33,693 bases of DNA from Rhizobiaceae bacterium (GCA_028279875.1 JANQMU010000028.1:1-33693); one strand, 5' to 3'. Positions 26,818 to 33,693 are shown, numbered from the stretch's first letter. A program made the numbers and translations. The notes: generated from the letters alone by a model not told the origin.

Positions 26818-27131
26818 CGTCTCTCATCACAGGAACAGCACGGGAAAATCGTCACTACGGAATGCGTTTTCATGCCACCGCCGGGCCGCAAATCCGGCCC
26901 GTTTCTCCCCTGAAATTTTTCCTATTATGTATGCACAAATATGGGAAAGAGTCACGTGAATTATGTCTGAAACATCAATTATCTGGCGATTTCACCGAAA
27001 ATCTCCGGCGGCGTTGCACCCTCGGGCCGAAAACCGCGGATCGACCGGCGATATCGCACGCCATCGGCATGCCGCGAGGGCTTATCCGGCCTCCGCATTG
27101 TAACTGGCCGCCGATCCGCTAAGGTCGGCTC
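26818..27131. other. Divergent intergenic region between the transporter operon and the XRE-cupin gene
   Basis: No gene is seen. The AT-rich centre (26911-26975) holds the TGTATGCACA site and, on the minus strand, -10-like CATAAT/TACATA sequences that would serve the transporter operon. The part from about 27000 to 27131 shows nothing distinctive. Confidence 0.5.
26928..26937. promoter_or_regulatory. TGTATGCACA, possible HutC/GntR half-palindromic site
   Basis: Nine of ten bases equal the TGTATGTACA centre of the palindrome upstream of the HutC-type GntR gene (29107-29116). It overlaps the likely promoter of the transporter operon. This suggests, but does not prove, that the GntR protein also controls transport. 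Confidence 0.35.
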
Positions 27132-27731
27132 ATGCGCGAATCCAGCAACAGGAAGTCGGCGGCCCGGCCGCTTGATACGGTCATCGGCGAGGCCGTCAGA
27201 ACCGGCCGCAAGGGCGCCGGAAAAACGCTGACGGAACTGTCCGAAGCGTCGGGCGTTTCAACCGCGATGATTTCCAAGATCGAGCGCGGCCAGGTCTCCG
27301 GATCGATCGCCACATTGCAGGCCCTTGCCGAGGCGATCGGCGTGCCCATCATCAATTTTTTTGCCGAAACGGTCGAGCACCGCGAGATCTCGTTCGTGCG
27401 CTCCGGCGAGGGCATCGCGGTGGAGCGCTGGGGCAGCACCTACGGCCATGCCTACAAGATGATCGGCCGGGCCGTTTCCGACGGCATCGAATTCGAGACA
27501 TTCCTCATCACCCTGAACACATCCGCCGGCGGCGAGCCGGTTTTCCAGCATACCGGCGTCGAGTTCATCCGGGTGGAGAAGGGTTCCATGACCTATCGCT
27601 GCGGCGACCGCACCTTTCTGCTGGCACCCGGCGACAGCCTGACCTTGGAAAGCGAGGTGCCGCACGGCCCCGTCGCCCTGAAATCACCGGAAGTGGTGTT
27701 CCTGACGGTGATCGCAAAGACAAAAAAATAG
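27132..27731 (+). CDS. XRE-family regulator with C-terminal cupin domain
   Basis: A 199-aa regulator. Residues of about 18-75 form an XRE helix-turn-helix (LTELSEASGVSTAMISKIERGQVSGSIATL), and residues of about 125-195 form a small cupin (GVEFIRVEKGSMTYRCGDRTFLLAPGDSLTLESEVPHG in pieces) that probably senses a ligand. The ATG at 27132 has AAGGTCGG some 6-12 bases upstream. It is divergent from the ABC transporter operon and 84 bases before the MocD-like gene, so either or both may be targets. A second member of the family lies at 33061-33672. Confidence 0.9.
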   Translation: MRESSNRKSAARPLDTVIGEAVRTGRKGAGKTLTELSEASGVSTAMISKIERGQVSGSIATLQALAEAIGVPIINFFAETVEHREISFVRSGEGIAVERWGSTYGHAYKMIGRAVSDGIEFETFLITLNTSAGGEPVFQHTGVEFIRVEKGSMTYRCGDRTFLLAPGDSLTLESEVPHGPVALKSPEVVFLTVIAKTKK

Positions 27732-27815
27732 CGATACGCAATTTTACTGTTGTGAAAATATTATCTTCAAAGTAAATTTCCCGGGCGGACCAACCCTGTC
27801 ACGGGAGGCATATCC

Positions 27816-28778
27816 ATGAACGTGCAAACCCCTATCACCCAGGCCCTTCAGGACGGCACGATCACCCGGCGTGAATTGAAATCGCTGATGCAACGGTCCG
27901 ACAGGCCCGGCCTGTTGCGACTCGCCGGCTGGGTCGTCACCGTTCTTGCCACCGGCACGCTCGTCTGGGCAAGCATGGGAAGCTGGTGGCTGCTGCCGGC
28001 GATGTTCGTCCACGGCATAGTGCTCGTTCACCATTTTTCGCTGCAGCACGAATGCTGCCACTACACGGCGTTCAAGACCCGCTGGCTGAACGATCTGATC
28101 GGCAATATCTGTGGATTGATCATCTTCCTGCCCAACCGGCATTTTCGCTACGAACATTGCGACCACCACACCTACACGCAGTTGAAGGGCAAGGATCCCG
28201 AACTGATCGAATTGCCGATTTCGGTGTGGAAATATCTCGGCTATATCTCGGCCTTTCCCTATTGGCAGATCAAGTTCACCGAGATCGCGCGGCATCTCGT
28301 CGGCCGGCTCAGCGACGATGAAAGGCGCTTCATCCCCAAGGAAGAATACGCCACCATTTTCTGGGAAGCCCGGATCATGGTGCTCGCCTATCTCGGCATT
28401 CTGACCGCCTGCATTGTCTTCGACTGGTGGGCGCCGCTTTATTACTGGTGGCTGCCGGTCTTTCTCGGCGAACCGGTCATGCGGGCCATCCGCCTGACGG
28501 AACATGTCGGCCGCCCCAATGTCTCCGACATGAAAGAGAACACCCGCACCAATATGGTCACCTGGCCGATGCAGTTCCTGTGCTGGAACATGAACTATCA
28601 TGCCGAACATCACTACGCATCCTCTGTGCCGTTCTATGCCCTGCCGAAACTGCACGAGAAACTGAAAGAGCATATCTTCATCGAAAAACGCGGCTATCTG
28701 GGCGCCCATATCGACATCGTTTCCCAGCTGATCGGCCTCAAGCCGCGCAGCGACGGCATCGGGGAAACGGCGCCGTGA
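27816..28778 (+). CDS. MocD-like membrane di-iron oxygenase of the fatty-acid-desaturase fold
   Basis: A 320-aa integral membrane protein with four to six hydrophobic segments and the three desaturase/hydroxylase histidine boxes: H78ECCH82, H114CDHH118 and H262AEHH266. These bind a di-iron centre for O2-dependent oxidation. Because a small Rieske ferredoxin gene overlaps its end, the best comparison is MocD/MocE of rhizopine (3-O-methyl-scyllo-inosamine) catabolism, where the pair is thought to demethylate the substrate. That role is an inference here, and a lipid substrate cannot be excluded. GGGAGG precedes the ATG. No ferredoxin reductase (MocF type) is in the window. Confidence 0.82.
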   Translation: MNVQTPITQALQDGTITRRELKSLMQRSDRPGLLRLAGWVVTVLATGTLVWASMGSWWLLPAMFVHGIVLVHHFSLQHECCHYTAFKTRWLNDLIGNICGLIIFLPNRHFRYEHCDHHTYTQLKGKDPELIELPISVWKYLGYISAFPYWQIKFTEIARHLVGRLSDDERRFIPKEEYATIFWEARIMVLAYLGILTACIVFDWWAPLYYWWLPVFLGEPVMRAIRLTEHVGRPNVSDMKENTRTNMVTWPMQFLCWNMNYHAEHHYASSVPFYALPKLHEKLKEHIFIEKRGYLGAHIDIVSQLIGLKPRSDGIGETAP

Positions 28779-29092
28779 AACGGGAAAAGACCTGGCAGAA
28801 ACTCATCGCCGTCGCCGATCTCGAAAAGGGTGATGCGACGCCGGTCACCTTCGGCCGGCGCGAGCTTGCGGTCTACGACACGCGCGACGGCATCACGGTC
28901 AGCTTTGCCCGGTGCACCCATGGCGCCGCCAATCTGTGTGACGGCTATTTCGACGGAATACACATAGAGTGCCCGTTGCATCAGGGCCTGTTCGACGCCC
29001 GCACCGGCGCCGCCAAGGCCGCCCCGGCCCGCGTCGCCCTGAAAATGATCGAGGCGCGGGTGGAAGACGGCATGGTGCAGATATTCATCTGA
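28775..29092 (+). CDS. MocE-like Rieske [2Fe-2S] ferredoxin
   Basis: Soluble 105-aa electron carrier. The Rieske ligands are Cys47 and His49 (ARCTHGAANL) and Cys66 and His69 (ECPLHQGLFD), with the usual 16-residue gap, and the C-terminal beta strands are complete. The GTG start overlaps the desaturase-fold gene's stop (GTGA), so the two are translationally coupled and the protein almost certainly feeds electrons to that oxygenase. It might also serve the VanA-type oxygenase, although that enzyme carries its own Rieske centre. Confidence 0.88.
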   Translation: MKREKTWQKLIAVADLEKGDATPVTFGRRELAVYDTRDGITVSFARCTHGAANLCDGYFDGIHIECPLHQGLFDARTGAAKAAPARVALKMIEARVEDGMVQIFI

Positions 29093-29104
29093 GATCGCGA
29101 TTTA

Positions 29105-29118
29105 TTTGTATGTACAAA
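29105..29118. promoter_or_regulatory. Palindrome TTTGTATGTACAAA upstream of the GntR gene
   Basis: TTTGTA and TACAAA arms flank a two-base centre. The inner TGTATGTACA has the TGTA-N2-TACA form known for HutC-subfamily GntR operators. It lies 73 bases before the chosen start of the GntR gene, just after the ferredoxin stop, so autoregulation is likely. Confidence 0.6.
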
Positions 29119-29190
29119 ATACGATTCCAGTTGTCCTGAAGGAACCGCAATGTTAGTCAGGCCTGCACAGACGGCGTTGTGGAGGAGGCG

Positions 29191-29892
29191 TTGGCCAACA
29201 TATCCTGGCAGGAGGTTCGGGACGAGGTTCTCAGGAAAATCGAAGCGGAGGAATGGCGCCGCGGCGAACTCATTCCCGGCGAGATGGAACTGGCCCGCAA
29301 GTTCGGCTGCGCCCGCGTCACGGTCAACCGGGCGTTGCGCCAGCTATCGGAAGAAGGTTTCGTCAACCGCAAGCGCCGGGCCGGGACCCGGGTCGCCCTG
29401 AACCGGGTTCAAAAGGCGACCTTCGACATCCCGGTAATCCGCGAGGAGGTCGAAGCCGCAGGCAAACATTACAGCCACGAGATCATCAGAAAGCAGATGG
29501 TCGCACCGCCGGGCGGCTTCGCCGGTGAGATGTGGGCCGCCGAAAAGCGGAAGCTCCTGCATCTGCGGTCCCTCCATTATGCCGACGGCAAACCCTATGC
29601 CTATGAAGTGCGATGGGTGAACACCTCGACGGTTTCGAGAATCGTCGACGTCGATTTTTCACGCATCAGCGCCAATGAATGGCTGGTGCAGAACATTCCC
29701 GTCACCAGCAGCAATTTTGCCTTTTCCGCCATCAGGCTGAAAAAATCCGAAGCAAAACTGCTTCGTGCCGAACCGGGCGACGCGGCCCTGTGTGTGGAAA
29801 GGGCGACCTGGAACCTGACGGGCCCGATCACCTCGGTGCGGCAGATCTTCAAACCGGGACACACGTTGAAAACCGGGTCCGGCGCATCGTGA
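29191..29892 (+). CDS. GntR-family regulator, HutC-like with UTRA domain
   Basis: A 233-aa regulator. The N-terminal winged helix (SWQEVRDEVLRKIEAEEW, RRGELIPGEMELARKFGCAR and VTVNRALRQLSEEG in sequence) is followed by a C-terminal UTRA ligand domain (from about residue 75, with YADGKPYAYEVRWVN and the final SVRQIFKPG strand). A GTG at 29179 opens the frame, but the TTG at 29191 has GGAGGAGG directly upstream and places the start just before the conserved helix. It follows the MocDE-like pair on the same strand and is convergent with the binding protein at 29928. It has no histidine-utilisation genes beside it, so the ligand is unlikely to be urocanate. Confidence 0.88.
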   Translation: MANISWQEVRDEVLRKIEAEEWRRGELIPGEMELARKFGCARVTVNRALRQLSEEGFVNRKRRAGTRVALNRVQKATFDIPVIREEVEAAGKHYSHEIIRKQMVAPPGGFAGEMWAAEKRKLLHLRSLHYADGKPYAYEVRWVNTSTVSRIVDVDFSRISANEWLVQNIPVTSSNFAFSAIRLKKSEAKLLRAEPGDAALCVERATWNLTGPITSVRQIFKPGHTLKTGSGAS

Positions 29893-29927
29893 AGTCTGGA
29901 GGAGGCGACCCTTCGTCGATGCCGGCA

Positions 29928-30701
29928 TCAGTCGAGCTGCCACTTTTCAGCGAGGTCATCGAACAGCCCCTGCTCCTCCTTGAGCTTGATCCAGGTATTG
30001 ACGTAATTGATCCAGGCGAAATCATCCTGCGGCATCAGCATGGCGATCGGCGTCGGTGATTTCGGCGCGGCGACGGGAACGATCATCATGTCCGGATATT
30101 TGGCGACCAGCTTGTTGGCCTCGACATTGGATGTGATATGGGCATCCGCACGGCCGGCCAGAACCTCCTGAAAATCACGCGCCGGCGCCTCGACGATACG
30201 GTGTTCGGCGTCCGGAAAATACTGCTTGACCTGTTTTTCCTGGGTCGTGCCGAGCGTCGCCGCGACATTGACGCCGGGCTTGTTCAGATCGTCCCAGCTC
30301 TTGTATTTGTCGGCATTCTTCTTGAGGATCAGCGGCACGGTGGCGAGCGAAAAATAGCTGTCGGAATAGCCGGCGACCTTCGCCCGGCTCGGAGAAACCG
30401 ATGCCGAACCGGTAATGTGGTATTTCCCGGACGTCACACCGTTAACCAGCGTCTTCCAGTCCGTCGCCACGAATTCGACCTTGACGCCAAGGTCGCTCGC
30501 CAGCGTGTTCATCACATCGATGTCGTAGCCGGTATAGCCGTTGGTCGCGGGGTCCTTCATCGTCATCGGATTCCAGTCCCCGGTCGTGCCGACCTTCAGC
30601 ACGCCGCTGTCCAGAATCTCCTTGAGAGCCGATTGGGCCTGGGCCTGCACGGCCATGAGGCAGACCAGTGCCGCCGCCGCGATGATTCTCAATGTACCCA
30701 C
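29928..30701 (-). CDS. SBP_bac_3-family substrate-binding protein
   Basis: Periplasmic binding protein of 257 aa with a short signal peptide (about 22 residues ending AQAQS). The motifs GVLKVGTTGDWNPM, GYTGYDIDVMNTLASDLGVKV and ARDFQEVLAGRADAHITSNVE recall the cyclohexadienyl dehydratase (PheC)-like branch of the family, so a catalytic function is a remote alternative to solute binding. The start is GTG at 30701 with AGGGACGG upstream. It is divergent from the ATPase/permease pair at 30857-32358, for which it is the natural partner. Its stop lies close to the convergent GntR gene. Confidence 0.88.
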   Translation of the reverse strand: MGTLRIIAAAALVCLMAVQAQAQSALKEILDSGVLKVGTTGDWNPMTMKDPATNGYTGYDIDVMNTLASDLGVKVEFVATDWKTLVNGVTSGKYHITGSASVSPSRAKVAGYSDSYFSLATVPLILKKNADKYKSWDDLNKPGVNVAATLGTTQEKQVKQYFPDAEHRIVEAPARDFQEVLAGRADAHITSNVEANKLVAKYPDMMIVPVAAPKSPTPIAMLMPQDDFAWINYVNTWIKLKEEQGLFDDLAEKWQLD

Positions 30702-30856
30702 TGTTCCGTCCCTATTATTGTTTGGATTTAGAATAGATCGAGCTTAGGATAATTGCAACAAAATAATTAAGTTGCGTGATAGACAACACTGTGTTTACCT
30801 GAAAGAAAACGCCGAACGGGCTCTTACAGGGGTGGAGGCTATCAGGGGTGGAGGCT
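30702..30856. promoter_or_regulatory. AT-rich divergent promoter region between the binding protein and ATPase genes
   Basis: The region contains GCAAC-N11-GTTGC (30755-30775) as a possible operator and TTGGAT-N17-TAGGAT (30723-30751 area) as a weak plus-strand promoter. It ends in the tandem ribosome-binding repeat. Assignments are tentative. Confidence 0.3.
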
Positions 30857-30858
30857 AT
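30827..30858 (+). repeat. Perfect 16-bp tandem duplication covering the ATPase ribosome-binding site
   Basis: CAGGGGTGGAGGCTAT occurs twice in direct succession (30827-30842 and 30843-30858). The second copy ends in the first two bases of the ATPase ATG; the first reads ATC at that point. Two purine-rich Shine-Dalgarno sequences thus precede the gene. Confidence 0.9.
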
Positions 30859-31606
30859 GGCTGAAAACGGCAATCCGGTCATTGCGATCAAAAATGTCTC
30901 GAAATTCTTCGGCGCCTTCCAGGCCCTGAAGGACACGTCTCTGACTGTCGGCACGGGCGAGCGCGTGGTCATTTGCGGCCCTTCCGGATCGGGCAAATCG
31001 ACATTGATCCGCTGCATCAACCGCCTGGAAAAACACGACGAGGGCGAAATCATCCTCAACGGCGTAAGCCTCGGAGAAAACAGGGAAAGTCTCGACGCGA
31101 TCCGCACCAATGTCGGCATGGTGTTCCAGCAGTTCAACCTGTTTCCCCATCTGACCGTTCTGGAGAATCTGACGCTGGGGCCGGTGCGGGCCCGCAAGAT
31201 GCCGGCCGATGCGGCCAAACAGCTGGCCATGCAGTTTCTCGAACGGGTGCGCATTCCCGACCAGGCCGCCAAATATCCGTCCCAGCTTTCCGGCGGGCAG
31301 CAGCAGCGCGTCGCCATTGCCCGCACGCTGTGCATGGAGCCCAAGATCATTCTGTTCGACGAACCGACATCGGCGCTCGACCCGGAAATGATCAATGAGG
31401 TGCTGGACGTGATGGTGGAACTCGCCGGCACCGGCATGACCATGCTGTGCGTCACCCACGAGATGGGGTTTGCCCGCAAGGTCGCCGACACGATGGTGTT
31501 CATGGATCACGGCGAAATCGTCGAGATTGCGCCGCCTGACAAGTTCTTCAAACAGCCTGACAGCCAGCGATGCCGGGATTTCCTGGATCAGATTCTCCAG
31601 CATTAG
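30857..31606 (+). CDS. Polar-amino-acid-type ABC transporter ATPase (GlnQ/HisP-like)
   Basis: Cytoplasmic ATPase of 249 aa. Walker A is GPSGSGKST (41-49), the Q-loop is GMVFQQFNLFPHLTV, the signature is LSGGQQQRVAIAR, Walker B is IILFDEPTSALDPE, and the switch His is in CVTHEMGFAR. All residues needed for hydrolysis are present. A GTG at 30848 is in frame, but the ATG at 30857 fits the family. The permease gene starts 11 bases after its stop. It is the only polar-amino-acid-type ATPase in the window, so it might also energise the ATPase-less transporter at 24211-26817. Confidence 0.95.
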   Translation: MAENGNPVIAIKNVSKFFGAFQALKDTSLTVGTGERVVICGPSGSGKSTLIRCINRLEKHDEGEIILNGVSLGENRESLDAIRTNVGMVFQQFNLFPHLTVLENLTLGPVRARKMPADAAKQLAMQFLERVRIPDQAAKYPSQLSGGQQQRVAIARTLCMEPKIILFDEPTSALDPEMINEVLDVMVELAGTGMTMLCVTHEMGFARKVADTMVFMDHGEIVEIAPPDKFFKQPDSQRCRDFLDQILQH

Positions 31607-31617
31607 GGCGCGTTTTG

Positions 31618-32358
31618 ATGGTTCGTATTGCCCTTATCCTTCTGGTCGCGCTGACGCTGAGTGGCTGCTCGGCCAATTGGGGCTGGTATGTGGTCGATCC
31701 GACGACCGACACCGGCTGGAACAACCTTCGCTTTCTATTGAGCGGCATGTACTACACCATCCTGCTGTCGCTGACCGCCATCCTGATTTCGATTGTCGTC
31801 GGCCTGCTGGTCGCCCTGCCCGGCCTGTCGGACAAGCCGGCATTGCGCCGCCTCAACCAGCTCTATGTGGAACTCGTGCGGGCGGTCCCAATCCTCGTCC
31901 TGATTCTCTGGGTCTATTACGGCCTGCCGCAGGTCACCGGCCTCAGCATCGGTGTCTTCTGGGCCGGCGTCATCGCCCTGGCACTGTCCGACAGCGCCTT
32001 CCAGGCCGAGATCTTCCGCGCCGGTATTCAGTCGATCAATCGCGGACAATATGAGGCGGCCCATTCGATATCGCTGAACTACCGGGACACGATGCGCTTC
32101 GTCATCCTGCCGCAGGCCATTCGCAGGATCCTGCCGGCGCTCGGCAACCAGCTCGTCTACATGCTCAAAATGTCGTCCCTGGTGTCAGTGATCGGCATGT
32201 CGGAACTCACGCGCAAGGCCAATGAACTTGTCGTATCCGAATACCGGCCGCTGGAAATCTACACGATCCTGGTGCTGGAATATCTCGTCCTCATCCTGAT
32301 CGTCTCGGCCGGCGTGCGCTGGCTGGAGCGGCGCCTGAAGGCCGGCGAACACCATTGA
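31618..32358 (+). CDS. Polar-amino-acid-type ABC transporter permease with lipobox-like N-terminus
   Basis: Inner-membrane permease of 246 aa. After the first hydrophobic stretch comes LTLSGCSANWGWYVVD, where LSGC has the form of a lipoprotein signal-peptidase II site. Core helices follow, with LVELVRAVPILVLIL-like and the EAA loop EAAHSISLNYRDTMRFVILP. The frame is open from 31570 inside the ATPase gene; the ATG at 31618 is the sensible start. It is the only permease of this transporter, so it may form a homodimer. I recall related permeases with a similar Cys-containing start, so the feature may be family-wide. Confidence 0.9.
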   Translation: MVRIALILLVALTLSGCSANWGWYVVDPTTDTGWNNLRFLLSGMYYTILLSLTAILISIVVGLLVALPGLSDKPALRRLNQLYVELVRAVPILVLILWVYYGLPQVTGLSIGVFWAGVIALALSDSAFQAEIFRAGIQSINRGQYEAAHSISLNYRDTMRFVILPQAIRRILPALGNQLVYMLKMSSLVSVIGMSELTRKANELVVSEYRPLEIYTILVLEYLVLILIVSAGVRWLERRLKAGEHH

Positions 32359-32386
32359 CGTGACCGGCTCCGATATGCAGACCGAC

Positions 32387-32414
32387 CATAGGAACAGACC
32401 CATAGGAACAGACC
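32387..32414 (+). repeat. Perfect 14-bp tandem duplication covering the ribosome-binding site of the AhpD-fold gene
   Basis: CATAGGAACAGACC occurs twice in direct succession (32387-32400 and 32401-32414), and the ATG begins at the next base. Each copy has an AGGAA Shine-Dalgarno core. It is different in sequence from the duplication in front of the ATPase gene. Confidence 0.9.
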
Positions 32415-33008
32415 ATGAGTGCCTGGATCAAGATGATCTCCGACGACGATGCCGACGAGAGGCTTCGAAAGACGCTGGAACTGGCGCGCACGCCGCATGG
32501 CACGGTCGACAATGTGATGCGGGTGCACTCGCTGCGGCCGGCGACGATGGAAGGCCATGTGGTTCTCTACCGGGCGGCGCTTCACAATGACGACAACACC
32601 CTGCCGACCTGGCTTCAGGAAACCATCAGTTCCTATGTCTCCATTCTCAACGATTGCGATTATTCCTTCGCCAATCACTGGGCCAATGCCCGTTACCTGA
32701 TCGACGAGGACAAACGGGCCGACGCCATCGAAAAGGCGCTACGCGATCGGCAGCCCGAAACGGTTTTCAACGGCCGGGAACTGGCGCTGATGCGCTATGC
32801 GGAAAAACTGACGACCGCGCCGGACGCCATGACAAAATCGGATGTCGAAGCGTTGCGGGCGGCCGGCCTCGATGACGGCGAAATCCTCGAAGCCAATCAG
32901 ATCATCAGCTATTTCAACTATGCCAACCGCCTGCTCAATGGCCTTGGTGTGACGACGGAAGGTGACATTGTCGGCTATTATGAGGATTCGAAACTGAGCC
33001 ACGCCTGA
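32415..33008 (+). CDS. AhpD/carboxymuconolactone-decarboxylase-fold protein lacking the second active-site Cys
   Basis: A 197-aa all-helical protein of the peroxidase-related CMD family. The spacing of Glu69, Cys81, Ser84 and His88 (LQETISSYVSILNDCDYSFANH) equals that of Glu118, Cys130, Cys133 and His137 of AhpD, but the residue matching the peroxidatic Cys133 is Ser. A disulfide-based peroxidase cycle is therefore unlikely; another CMD-type chemistry or redox role is possible. It follows the transporter genes by 56 bases on the same strand and precedes the second XRE-cupin gene. Confidence 0.85.
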   Translation: MSAWIKMISDDDADERLRKTLELARTPHGTVDNVMRVHSLRPATMEGHVVLYRAALHNDDNTLPTWLQETISSYVSILNDCDYSFANHWANARYLIDEDKRADAIEKALRDRQPETVFNGRELALMRYAEKLTTAPDAMTKSDVEALRAAGLDDGEILEANQIISYFNYANRLLNGLGVTTEGDIVGYYEDSKLSHA

Positions 33009-33060
33009 GCCGGAACCTTGGAGATCGACACGGTTCTTCGGCTGCAGGTCCGAACGGGAG

Positions 33061-33672
33061 ATGACAGCCGCGGTGAAACGCACGGGCCAAAACAGGATAG
33101 ATGTCGACGCCGATTCGGCGATCGGCGCGACGGTGCGCGACCTGCGCCAGAAGCGCGGCATCACCGCCCGTGAACTCTCCCAGAATGCCGGCATTTCGGC
33201 GGCCATGATAAGTCGCATCGAAAGCGGCCAGGTCTCACCGTCCATCTCCACCCTGCAGCAGATCAGCAACGCCCTCAACGTTCCCCTCGTCAACCTGTTT
33301 CGCGGCACGGCCGGCGGGCGTTGCGATTTCACCCATGTCAGGAGCGGCGAAGGCATCAAGTCGAAGAGGATCTTCGACGGCCATGTCCATGACTATGTCA
33401 ATCTGGCCTTCCATGCCCGCTGGGATATCCAGTTCGAGGCCCGCCAGGTCCGGCTGCACAAGCAGGATGTCAGGCCGCCCGAATATATCGGCAGCGGCGT
33501 GGTTTTCGTCTATATCCTGAGCGGCAGTGCGATCTACCAATATGGCGACCGCGAGGTGCAGGTGGAGCCGGGCGACAGCCTGTGCCTCGATGCCGAGATG
33601 AATTACGGTTTCAAGGAACTCATCACCGATGAGCTCGAAATCCTCACCGTTCAGGCCGAGCGTCGGACCTGA
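33061..33672 (+). CDS. XRE-family regulator with C-terminal cupin domain (second copy)
   Basis: A 203-aa regulator with the same architecture as the one at 27132. The XRE helix-turn-helix (about residues 22-80: GITARELSQNAGISAAMISRIESGQVSPSIS in pieces) is followed by a linker with the shared motif FTHVRSGEGI and a cupin (about 130-200: VVFVYILSGSAIYQYGDREV, EPGDSLCLDAEM). The ATG at 33061 directly follows GGGAG, which is too close; an in-frame GTG at 33073 would be better spaced. It lies 52 bases after the AhpD-fold gene and may be co-transcribed with it. Confidence 0.88.
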   Translation: MTAAVKRTGQNRIDVDADSAIGATVRDLRQKRGITARELSQNAGISAAMISRIESGQVSPSISTLQQISNALNVPLVNLFRGTAGGRCDFTHVRSGEGIKSKRIFDGHVHDYVNLAFHARWDIQFEARQVRLHKQDVRPPEYIGSGVVFVYILSGSAIYQYGDREVQVEPGDSLCLDAEMNYGFKELITDELEILTVQAERRT

Positions 33673-33693
33673 ATGAACCGAAGCCACAAAGGG

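Noticed and set aside
29918..29929. Palindrome GATGCCGGCATC at the end of the binding-protein gene
   Set aside because: It overlaps the coding end and stop region, is short and GC-rich, has no T-run and no second copy; chance is likely.
33673..33693. ATG one base after the last XRE-cupin stop, open to the right edge
   Set aside because: Only seven codons are visible, too few to support a gene.

Overview
The window is GC-rich DNA with strong G/C bias at third codon positions. Its gene content and order (glgP-glgB-glgC-glgA, several Liv-type and polar-amino-acid-type ABC transporters, many GntR, LysR and XRE-cupin regulators) fit an alphaproteobacterium, most likely of the Hyphomicrobiales (Rhizobiales). 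That placement is inference from gene families. No rRNA, tRNA, insertion sequence, phage gene or CRISPR array was seen.

Left part (125-7591, minus strand): a compact glycogen operon, glgP > glgB > glgC > glgA, with gaps of 24, 10 and -4 bases and a 12-bp perfect palindrome upstream of glgP. Next (7717-8979, minus) comes an unrecognised one-pass membrane protein, with an 18-codon leader ORF and a good sigma70-like promoter in front.

Middle part (9086-17614): one eight-gene minus-strand operon transcribed from about 16.7 kb towards 9.1 kb. It holds a TIGR04076-like small protein, an aldo/keto reductase, a complete branched-chain-amino-acid-type ABC importer (LivG, LivF, LivH, LivM, LivK) and an aldo/keto reductase fused to a Rid domain. 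The adjacent GntR/FCD regulator is divergent, and an inverted repeat lies between them. The first five or six genes are joined by ATGA-type overlaps. The set looks like uptake plus reductive catabolism of an unknown small molecule. Both reductases carry active-site oddities: one has Tyr in place of the catalytic His, and the Rid domain lacks its catalytic Arg.

Housekeeping spacer (17727-21913, plus strand): a 51-codon small ORF, an SLC13-family transporter with two RCK_C domains, and a RecQ helicase.

Right part (22078-33672): an oxygenase and transport island. On the minus strand, permease > substrate-binding protein > permease > LysR regulator > VanA-type Rieske oxygenase may form one transcription unit. 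It contains no ATPase. On the plus strand follow an XRE-cupin regulator, a MocD-like desaturase-fold oxygenase overlapping a MocE-like Rieske ferredoxin, and a HutC-type GntR regulator. Then come a binding protein (minus) divergent from an ATPase and permease (plus), an AhpD-fold protein and a second XRE-cupin regulator. Two near-identical ATTAG-N5-CTAAT palindromes mark the lysR and Rieske genes. Two TGTATG(T/C)ACA sites link the GntR gene with the transporter operon. Two independent tandem duplications of ribosome-binding regions lie in front of the ATPase and AhpD-fold genes. The likely theme is import and oxidative (O- or N-demethylating) breakdown of a methylated or amine-bearing small molecule; the substrate cannot be read from the sequence.
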